From: an uncultured Sutterella sp.
GTDB lineage: Bacteria; Pseudomonadota; Gammaproteobacteria; Burkholderiales; Burkholderiaceae_F
Length of the DNA stretch: 12,227 nt
NCBI GenBank assembly: GCA_900546995.1
Contig: URFF01000052.1
Location: forward strand, 1 to 12,227
Direction: 5' to 3'
The notes beneath the pieces were generated by a model. It was not told where the DNA came from. It ran no database searches and worked only from the letters and a program-made list of their open reading frames with translations. The translations under genes were made by a program, and so were the position numbers. Of the stretch, positions 7,390 through 12,227 are shown piece after piece (position 1 is the first letter of the stretch; the number at the start of each line of letters is the position of its first letter).

Positions 7390-8461
7390 GATGGCCTCCT
7401 TTCTCCCACTGGACAAAAAGCGGCGTACAGGCATCAAAGGCACCCGCGATCAGTCGTAATCCGGATTCTGTGCTTTTTGGTGCAGTGAGTTTCGTGCGGG
7501 CGTATTGGTTCATTAAAGTGAGCATGGGCGAGCCCGCCTGAAAACTCCACTCAGTCGGCGCCACGATATGAAACGCCTCAATGAGGCCGTTTTTTAATCG
7601 GACAAAGTGTAAAAGCGTACCGCGAGCGGTTTCCGATAAACCGACGGCGGTGTGTTCATCCAATCGAAGGGCTTGGCAGCCGTAAGCGGGCGCTTTGCCC
7701 GCTGCCACATATCGCAACTCCACAAAGCGGGCGACAATCAAGTCTTTGACTGTGAATTCCCCTCGAGCTTGAGGGCCTTGCACGGATGCCCGAATTCTTG
7801 CTAAGGCTCCCGTCACGCGACAGCCCATCAAGCGTGGGCTTAACGCGAATTGTTCGCTGTCGGTGAGCTCTTTGAGTAAAAACTGTAGCGCCGCCTCACT
7901 TTTGAGCTCATCGGGAAATAAGAGCCGATTACCCGAGAGGGTTAAGTCTTCAAATCGATCGTAGGCGGTTTTAATGGCGCCGATCGTTTTCTTTTCTCGG
8001 GTGAGCCACAACATCGCTAGCGCCGCGGTTTCTTCGTACAAAGCCAGGGCGGCTTCAGTGTCAAACGGGGTTGCGCCCGAAAGTTGCCAGAGTTTGGCTC
8101 TGAGTGCTCCGATGGTTTTAAGACTCGCGTCGCTTACGTGCGCTCGGGAGACAATCCGTTTGAGATCGAGACTTAAGACACGAAGCGTTTCTAAAATGGC
8201 TTCAACGGCAACGAGTTTGGATCGGGCCTCGGCCGTGCGTGAAGAGTAAGGGGTGGTTAAAAGCGCAATGGACGAATCCAGGGCGAAAGTTTGCGCCACG
8301 GGGCAAAGTCCCAGTAACGAGCGAAGAATAAGGCGCGCCGTTTCCGGCGTTTGCCCCTCACAGGCTCGGGCGATGGCGGTTGACCGGGTATTGACAAGGC
8401 TCACAGGATTCTGAGCGAACTTATCAATGATCAAGGTGACGGCAGCATTCGAAAAATCCAT
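7382..8461 (-). CDS. hupK: HupK/HoxV-type hydrogenase assembly protein
   Basis: A 359-residue protein that resembles a shortened, degenerate [NiFe]-hydrogenase large subunit. This is the pattern of HupK (Rhizobium) and HoxV (Ralstonia), proposed scaffolds for the Fe(CN)2CO unit before transfer to the true large subunit. LLGLCPVAQTFAL (49-61) corresponds to the [11 protein letters not shown] region of HyaB, but with one cysteine (C53). ETARGTLLHFVRLKNG (277-292) corresponds to [26 protein letters not shown] (342-352) corresponds to [12 protein letters not shown], again with a single cysteine (C345) and no protease-cleaved tail. The protein therefore cannot bind the NiFe site as a catalytic subunit does. 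The start at 8461 has an AAGAGG site overlapping the hybE stop. It overlaps hypA by eight bases. The family call is by motif comparison with HyaB in this window and general knowledge of HupK. Confidence 0.82.
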   Translation of the reverse strand: MDFSNAAVTLIIDKFAQNPVSLVNTRSTAIARACEGQTPETARLILRSLLGLCPVAQTFALDSSIALLTTPYSSRTAEARSKLVAVEAILETLRVLSLDLKRIVSRAHVSDASLKTIGALRAKLWQLSGATPFDTEAALALYEETAALAMLWLTREKKTIGAIKTAYDRFEDLTLSGNRLLFPDELKSEAALQFLLKELTDSEQFALSPRLMGCRVTGALARIRASVQGPQARGEFTVKDLIVARFVELRYVAAGKAPAYGCQALRLDEHTAVGLSETARGTLLHFVRLKNGLIEAFHIVAPTEWSFQAGSPMLTLMNQYARTKLTAPKSTESGLRLIAGAFDACTPLFVQWEKGGHHA

Positions 8462-8472
8462 AGCGAAACCTC

Positions 8473-8967
8473 TTAGGACTCAGTATCGGGGGCGAAAAAG
8501 TCCCGGCGTCGCATGATCAAGCGCTCGGATGACGCGGTCTTTTCATTGGTTTGAGTTGGTGTCATCATAAGTTTTAAGGCGTTTAGCGCAAAAGCCTCCA
8601 CCTCTTTTTGCCGATAAAGCCGTTCAATGGGGCTCATGAGCGAACAGGCTAAAAAGCGTCCGAGTTCAGGCTCGCTCATACCGAGGAAATGAAAGGCGCC
8701 ACCGGGAAGGGTCACCGGCATGATTTTGCCGACTTCCACGTTAGGCCAGGTTTGGCGATTGCCGGCGGCTAAAATCACGAGTACCGACCATGGTGTCACG
8801 AGCGCTCCCAACCAATGCCCAGCAAAGGGGACAAAACCCAATGCCCGCACGCCGATATCGGCGCGGCAGATGGGAAGCCCCATCATGCGCTCGCGGCGAA
8901 TTCGCTCGAATGTCCTTTCAAAGGCGTGCATGGGAGTTTCTCTAAAAAATCGTTGCTCGTTAACCAT
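8473..8967 (-). CDS. hybE: Hydrogenase assembly chaperone, HybE/HupJ/HoxT family
   Basis: A 164-residue protein of the HybE family, cytoplasmic chaperones thought to hold a hydrogenase subunit until Fe-S insertion and Tat export are ready. Family features are HWLGALVTPW (51-60), LPGGAFHFL (87-95), LACSLMSPI (106-114) and the basic end MRRRDFF (152-158); E. coli HybE has the equivalent GQWTGCVITPW, LPYGTMTF, LSCSLMSP and GRR segments. There is no fused rubredoxin (HupI) domain: only two cysteines are present and no CxxC pair. An ATG at 8976 would add three residues, but AAAGG directly abuts it; for the ATG at 8967, AAGGA sits eight bases away, so 8967 is preferred. It is the first gene of the leftward operon, 11 bases ahead of hupK. 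In E. coli HybE serves hydrogenase-2, yet here the partner is a HyaA-like enzyme. Confidence 0.85.
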   Translation of the reverse strand: MVNEQRFFRETPMHAFERTFERIRRERMMGLPICRADIGVRALGFVPFAGHWLGALVTPWSVLVILAAGNRQTWPNVEVGKIMPVTLPGGAFHFLGMSEPELGRFLACSLMSPIERLYRQKEVEAFALNALKLMMTPTQTNEKTASSERLIMRRRDFFAPDTES

Positions 8968-8994
8968 CTCTTTCATCCTTTATTTAAAGCGTAC

Positions 8995-9009
8995 TCCAAA
9001 ACATTTGGA
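8995..9009. promoter_or_regulatory. Palindromic candidate operator near the hybE start
   Basis: A perfect inverted repeat, TCCAAA-ACA-TTTGGA, lies 28 bases upstream of the preferred hybE ATG. Its right arm is part of an 8-mer CATTTGGA (9002-9009) that recurs at 9032-9039, 30 bases away or about three helical turns. The layout suits a dimeric regulator binding cooperatively on one DNA face. It is too short and loop-poor to be a terminator. No regulator is assigned. Confidence 0.35.
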
Positions 9010-9066
9010 TTTAAGCCGTCAAGAGCCTATCCATTTGGACACGTTTAGCGAAAACACGGATGGAAA

Positions 9067-9113
9067 ATGTTTCTAACTGTGTTAAAACAAAAGAAAAAAG
9101 AATGCTTCTAACT
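9067..9113 (+). repeat. Direct repeat ATGYTTCTAACT
   Basis: Two copies, ATGTTTCTAACT at 9067-9078 and ATGCTTCTAACT at 9102-9113, match at 11 of 12 positions with starts 35 bases apart. Each is followed within a few bases by TTAAAA or TTAAAAA. They lie midway between the two operons and could be regulator sites for either. No known motif is recognised. Confidence 0.4.
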
Positions 9114-9173
9114 TAAAAATGCGCTCATTTGAGATTTACGCAAAACCGCATAATTTAACTCTTTGGTGGTACA

Positions 9174-9214
9174 AAAGACGATAGTTTGCTAAAGCGTTTC
9201 CCGTTATCGTCTTT
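9174..9214. promoter_or_regulatory. Inverted repeat upstream of hyaA, candidate activator site
   Basis: Left arm AAAGACGATA (9174-9183) and right arm TATCGTCTTT (9205-9214) are perfectly complementary over 10 bases, separated by 21 bases. Arm centres are 31 bases apart, about three helical turns, so both could be bound on the same DNA face. The right arm ends just before the -10-like TACAAT at 9216-9221, and the repeat covers the region where a -35 box would be; no good -35 is present. This is the layout of an activator-dependent or repressible promoter. A cruciform or RNA hairpin with a 21-base loop is less likely. Confidence 0.45.
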
Positions 9215-9215
9215 C

Positions 9216-9221
9216 TACAAT
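9216..9221 (+). promoter_or_regulatory. Candidate -10 box for hyaAB
   Basis: TACAAT matches the sigma70 -10 consensus at five of six positions. The positions 16-18 bases upstream hold no recognisable -35 box, which would fit activator dependence. If used, transcription would start near 9228 and give a leader of about 104 bases before the hyaA ATG at 9332. A second -10-like CATAAT (9149-9154) has a TTGAGA only 14 bases upstream and is less convincing. Confidence 0.3.
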
Positions 9222-9265
9222 GAAGTTATCGCAGAGATGGTCCGCTAGACGCCTATTTTTGTTTT

Positions 9266-9291
9266 TATCGGATCGGCAAGGTTGTCCGATA
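9266..9291 (+). promoter_or_regulatory. Stem-loop in the presumed hyaA leader
   Basis: TATCGGA (9266-9272) pairs perfectly with TCCGATA (9285-9291) around a 12-base loop. Flanking T-run (9256-9265 region) and A-run (9295-9301) could extend the stem past a CCCC bulge. It lies 29 bases before the AAAGGAG ribosome binding site (from 9317) of hyaA. There is no T-run after the stem, so it is not an intrinsic terminator in this direction; an mRNA-stability or translation-control element, or an operator sharing the TATCG core, is possible. Confidence 0.4.
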
Positions 9292-9331
9292 CCCCAAAAA
9301 AGAGCGTGCGGACATAAAGGAGTTACCCGTC

Positions 9332-10441
9332 ATGAACGATACGCATTTTGAAACTCAATACGAGGCGTTGCGTCGACAGGGCGTGAGCCGCCGCAGTTTT
9401 CTGCAGTTTTGCTCACTCACGGCCGCGAGCCTCGGTCTCGGAAGCGCAGGTGCCGCTGAAATCGCCGAAGCGATGCAAACCAAGCCCCGCTTGCCGGTTG
9501 TGTGGCTTCACGGACTGGAATGCACTTGCTGTACGGAGTCTTTTATCCGGTCTTATCACCCGGTGGCCAAAGACTTGGTGCTTTCGATGATTTCGCTCGA
9601 TTATGACGACACCATCATGGCAGCGGCAGGCCACCAGGCCGAAGCCGCGCTTGAAGAGACCATCACCAAATACAAGGGCAATTACATTCTCGCCGTTGAA
9701 GGCAACGTCCCGTTAAACGATGACGGTGTGAACTGCATTCCGGCCGGCGAAACGTTCTTAGCTAAAATCAAGCACGTGGCAGCCGGCGCCAAAGCCGTGA
9801 TCGGCTGGGGGTCGTGCGCCGCCTGGGGCTGCGTGCAAGCGGCTAAACCCAATCCCACCAAGGCCGTGCCCATTACCGACATCATTACCGATAAACCCAT
9901 TGTGCTTGTGCCCGGCTGCCCGCCGATTCCGGAAGTGATGGCCGCGGTGGTCACTTATATTTTGACTTACGATCGCCTGCCGCCCTTGGATCGCCTCGGG
10001 CGTCCGAAGATGTTCTATGGGCAGCGCATTCACGACAAGTGCTATCGTCGCGCGCACTTTGATGCCGGTCAGTTTGTTGAAAAATTCGATGACGAAGGCG
10101 CCAAACTCGGCTACTGCCTCTATAAAGTCGGCTGCAAGGGACCGACCACGTATAACGCTTGCTCAACGATTCGTTGGAATGAGGGCTTGTCGTGGCCCGT
10201 GCAGTCCGGCCACGGTTGCATCGGATGCTCCGAGCCCAATTTCTTTGACAAAGGGTCGTTTTATTCACATGAACCCACGATCATGCCGCCCGGATTCGGG
10301 GGCATTGAAGCCACCGCCGATAAGGTGGGCTTGGCAACCGTGGGCGTTGTCGGCGTTGCTGCCATCGCGCATGCGGCCATGTCGGCTGTGGCGCAGGCCC
10401 GCGCGAAAAACACCAATAAAGAACTCGGGAGGGAAGAATAA
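9332..10441 (+). CDS. hyaA: [NiFe]-hydrogenase small subunit, oxygen-tolerant HyaA type
   Basis: The 369-residue precursor carries the electron relay of the uptake hydrogenase. A twin-arginine signal SRRSFLQF (19-26) is followed by a hydrophobic stretch, with likely cleavage after A47. The proximal cluster region has C64, C66, C67, C162, C167 and C196. Thus CTCC (64-67) and SCAAWGC (161-167) include the two additional cysteines that give the [4Fe-3S] cluster of oxygen-tolerant group 1d enzymes such as E. coli Hyd-1. Distal cluster ligands are H234, C237, C262 and C268; medial cluster ligands are C277, C296 and C299. A hydrophobic segment near 331-354 is the C-terminal membrane anchor. The sequence follows E. 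coli HyaA closely from the [15 protein letters not shown] start to the anchor. AGGAG lies nine bases before the ATG. The stop overlaps the hyaB start by one base (TAATG). The mature protein should sit on the periplasmic side. Confidence 0.96.
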   Translation: MNDTHFETQYEALRRQGVSRRSFLQFCSLTAASLGLGSAGAAEIAEAMQTKPRLPVVWLHGLECTCCTESFIRSYHPVAKDLVLSMISLDYDDTIMAAAGHQAEAALEETITKYKGNYILAVEGNVPLNDDGVNCIPAGETFLAKIKHVAAGAKAVIGWGSCAAWGCVQAAKPNPTKAVPITDIITDKPIVLVPGCPPIPEVMAAVVTYILTYDRLPPLDRLGRPKMFYGQRIHDKCYRRAHFDAGQFVEKFDDEGAKLGYCLYKVGCKGPTTYNACSTIRWNEGLSWPVQSGHGCIGCSEPNFFDKGSFYSHEPTIMPPGFGGIEATADKVGLATVGVVGVAAIAHAAMSAVAQARAKNTNKELGREE

Positions 10442-12204
10442 TGGCAGATCGTCGTATCGTCGTGGATCCGGTCACGCGCATCGAAGGACACTTGCGCGTG
10501 CAAGCCGTGATCGATAATAACAACATCATTACCGACTCACAGAGCACCGGCACGATGTGGCGTGGGCTCGAAGTCATTCTGAAAGGTCGCGATCCGCGTG
10601 ACGCTTGGGCCTTCGTTGAGCGTATTTGCGGGGTTTGCACCGGCATTCACGCATTGGCGGCCGTGCGTAGCGTGGAAGACGCAATCGGTATCAAGATCCC
10701 GAAAAACGCGAACATCATCCGTAACTTGATGAATGCGACGCTTTATACGCATGACCATATCGTGCACTTTTATCAGCTCTCGGCGCTTGACTGGGTGGAT
10801 GTTGTGAGTAGCCTCTCCGCTGACCCCCGCGAAGTGTCGGAATTGCAAAAGAAAATCAGTCCGCATCATCCGCTCTCGTCTCCGGGCTACTTCCGCGATG
10901 TGCAAAATCGCTTGAAGAAATTCGTGGCCTCGGGTCAATTGGGGATTTTCGCCAACGGCTATTGGGGTCACCCGGCGATGAAATTGCCGCCCGCGGTGAA
11001 TTTGCTTGCGGTCACGCACTACTTGGAAGCGTTGGACTTTCAGCGTGAAATCATCAAAATCCATACGATTTTGGGTGGTAAGAACCCGCACCCGAACTAT
11101 TTGGTGGGAGGCGTTGCCTGCCCGATCAATATGCATGACACGGGTGCCGCGGGCAACATGATTAACGAAGTCACGATGAACTACATGCGCGATATCGCCA
11201 AGCAGTCCGTCGAATTTGTGGAAAATGTTTACTTGCCCGATATCAAGGCGATCGCCTCCTTCTATCCGGAATGGTTCAAGTATGGCGGCGGTCTTGTGAA
11301 GAAGAACGTCCTTTGCTACGGCGACTTCCCCGAAATCGCTAACGACTGGTCGGAAAAGTCGCTTCAGATGCCCGCCGGCGCCATCATCGACGGCGATCTT
11401 ACCCACGTGCATGAAGTGGATCTTCGCGATCCGAACCAAATTCAGGAATTCGTGGATCACTCTTGGTACAACTATCCGGAAGGCAAAGCAGGATTGCATC
11501 CCTGGGAGGGGGTTACCGAACAGGCCTTTGAATTACCCGAAGGATCGGTGGGTACGAAGACCAAATTCCAGTGGTTGGGTGACAAGGGTAAGTACTCTTG
11601 GATTAAGAGCCCGCGCTGGAACGGTCACATGATGGAAGTGGGACCCTTGGCGCGTTTGATTGTCTCGATTGCCAAGGACGTGAAGCACTTTAAAGAACCG
11701 GCCCTTGATCTTTTAAATGAACTGAACCTGCCGCTTGAAGCGGTGTACTCCACGCTCGGGCGCCACGCGGCTCGCGCGCTTGAGTGTCGTTGGACCGCGC
11801 ACAAGATGGTGCAGTACGTTGATGATTTGGTGGCCAATATCCGTAGCGGCGATGAAACGGCTGCCAACATGGAATTCTGGGAACCGAAGACGTGGCCCAA
11901 AGAATGCCGTGGTGTGGGTTTCTGTGAAGCGCCTCGCGGCGCGTTGGGCCACTGGTGCGTGATCAAGGATACGCGAATTGCCAACTGGCAGGCGATTGTG
12001 CCCACGACCTGGAACGCTTCGCCTCGGGCAACTGACGGTCAACAGGGCGCTTTTGAAACATCCTTGATGGGAACGCCGGTCGCTGATCCCGAACGCCCCT
12101 TGGAAATCATTCGCACCATTCATAGCTTTGACCCGTGCTTGGCTTGCGCAACGCACCTCTTTGACCCCGAAGGTCACGAACTTTGCAGCGTGCGTGTCCG
12201 CTAA
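10441..12204 (+). CDS. hyaB: [NiFe]-hydrogenase large subunit HyaB
   Basis: The 587-residue catalytic subunit splits H2 at a Ni-Fe site. Ligand cysteines are in RICGVC (61-66: C63, C66) and DPCLAC (564-569: C566, C569). Conserved elements around the site include VTRIEGH (11-17, with E15) and [10 protein letters not shown] (496-505, with R499, equivalent to the arginine over the active site). The last motif ends in ACATH; maturation proteases of the HyaD type cut after this histidine (H572), so a 15-residue tail should be removed once nickel is in place. It has no signal peptide and must be exported with HyaA by the Tat route. GGAGG lies eight bases before the ATG, which overlaps the hyaA stop by one base. 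Length is near that of E. coli HyaB (597). The HyaD protease is not in the window. Confidence 0.97.
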   Translation: MADRRIVVDPVTRIEGHLRVQAVIDNNNIITDSQSTGTMWRGLEVILKGRDPRDAWAFVERICGVCTGIHALAAVRSVEDAIGIKIPKNANIIRNLMNATLYTHDHIVHFYQLSALDWVDVVSSLSADPREVSELQKKISPHHPLSSPGYFRDVQNRLKKFVASGQLGIFANGYWGHPAMKLPPAVNLLAVTHYLEALDFQREIIKIHTILGGKNPHPNYLVGGVACPINMHDTGAAGNMINEVTMNYMRDIAKQSVEFVENVYLPDIKAIASFYPEWFKYGGGLVKKNVLCYGDFPEIANDWSEKSLQMPAGAIIDGDLTHVHEVDLRDPNQIQEFVDHSWYNYPEGKAGLHPWEGVTEQAFELPEGSVGTKTKFQWLGDKGKYSWIKSPRWNGHMMEVGPLARLIVSIAKDVKHFKEPALDLLNELNLPLEAVYSTLGRHAARALECRWTAHKMVQYVDDLVANIRSGDETAANMEFWEPKTWPKECRGVGFCEAPRGALGHWCVIKDTRIANWQAIVPTTWNASPRATDGQQGAFETSLMGTPVADPERPLEIIRTIHSFDPCLACATHLFDPEGHELCSVRVR

Positions 12205-12209
12205 GGAGG
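12203..12209 (+). promoter_or_regulatory. Strong ribosome binding site for the gene after hyaB
   Basis: AAGGAGG, a full Shine-Dalgarno match, overlaps the hyaB TAA stop and lies four bases before an ATG at 12214. It shows that the operon continues. Confidence 0.7.
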
Positions 12210-12213
12210 TTTT

Positions 12214-12227
12214 ATGAAAATTGATCC
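12214..12227 (+). CDS. First codons of the next operon gene, truncated by the window
   Basis: ATG at 12214 begins a frame reading MKID before the window ends. The strong ribosome binding site directly behind hyaB makes it a real gene start. In hya and hup operons the next gene is usually the cytochrome b subunit (HyaC/HupC) that takes electrons from the small subunit to quinone, or the maturation protease; four residues do not allow a choice. Confidence 0.55.

Larger units (their letters stand above)
8977..9331. promoter_or_regulatory. Divergent control region between maturation and structural operons
   Basis: This 355-base gene-free stretch separates the leftward hybE operon from the rightward hyaAB operon and must hold promoters for both. 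It is AT-rich and contains, from left to right, a palindrome at 8995-9009, a repeated 8-mer at 9002-9009 and 9032-9039, a 12-base direct repeat at 9067-9078 and 9102-9113, a long-armed inverted repeat at 9174-9214, a -10-like TACAAT at 9216-9221, and a leader hairpin at 9266-9291. Reading both strands I found no sigma54 -24/-12 element and no TTGAT-N4-ATCAA FNR-type site. For the leftward operon a -35-like TTGACG occurs (complement of 9016-9021), but no -10 box lies at a proper distance. Confidence 0.7.

Noticed and set aside
9129..9147. TTGAG...CGCAA as an FNR-type or HoxA-type site, and TGGTAC...TTGC (9166-9189) as a sigma54 promoter
   Set aside because: The first lacks the TTGAT/ATCAA halves; in the second the spacing between the two elements is 13 bases instead of about five.
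10537..11499. A 320-codon open frame on the minus strand inside hyaB
   Set aside because: It is antisense to a fully conserved large subunit, has no recognisable domain, and its length is explained by codon bias in the real frame.

Overview
The window is a [NiFe]-hydrogenase locus of a proteobacterium. It holds the structural genes of one membrane-bound uptake hydrogenase, read to the right, and divergently a long maturation operon, read to the left. The small subunit closely resembles E. coli HyaA (hydrogenase-1). The maturation genes run hypA-B-F-C-D-E behind hybE and a hupK/hoxV-type gene, the order known from beta- and alphaproteobacteria such as Ralstonia and Rhizobium; E. coli keeps hypF elsewhere and has no hupK. 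A betaproteobacterium, possibly a host-associated Sutterellaceae-like member of the Burkholderiales, would fit, but this is inference from gene order and memory of the families.

Layout. Positions 1-63 look like the right end of an IS200/IS605-type (TnpB) insertion element whose body lies outside the window. Next come the tail of an unrecognised open frame (64-171) and, on the minus strand, a gene for an AAA+ ATPase with a DUF4143 domain (187-1344). The ATPase gene is visibly more AT-rich than the rest and has its own good sigma70 promoter in an AT-rich spacer; it looks like an acquired accessory gene. From 8967 down to 1459 on the minus strand run hybE, hupK/hoxV, hypA, hypB, hypF, hypC, hypD and hypE, mostly overlapping or separated by fewer than 15 bases, so probably one transcript with translational coupling. 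Positions 8977-9331 are a divergent control region without genes but rich in palindromes and repeats. From 9332 rightward are hyaA (Tat-exported Fe-S small subunit) and hyaB (Ni-Fe large subunit), overlapping by one base. A strong ribosome binding site and the first codons of a further gene end the window.

How the genes work together. HypF and HypE make the cyanide ligands from carbamoyl phosphate. HypC and HypD carry and assemble the Fe(CN)2CO unit, probably with HupK as a scaffold shaped like the large subunit. HypA and HypB supply nickel. The large subunit HyaB is then cleaved behind its last metal-binding motif by a protease not encoded here. HybE probably chaperones a structural subunit before Tat export. 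The mature HyaAB dimer is anchored by the C-terminal helix of HyaA facing the periplasm and passes electrons from H2 to a cytochrome b, probably encoded just beyond the window. The small subunit carries the two additional cysteines typical of oxygen-tolerant hydrogenases.

No wholly new system is evident. The parts most worth a second look are the divergent control region, the degenerate large-subunit paralogue, and the IS200/IS605-like end with its implied guide sequence.
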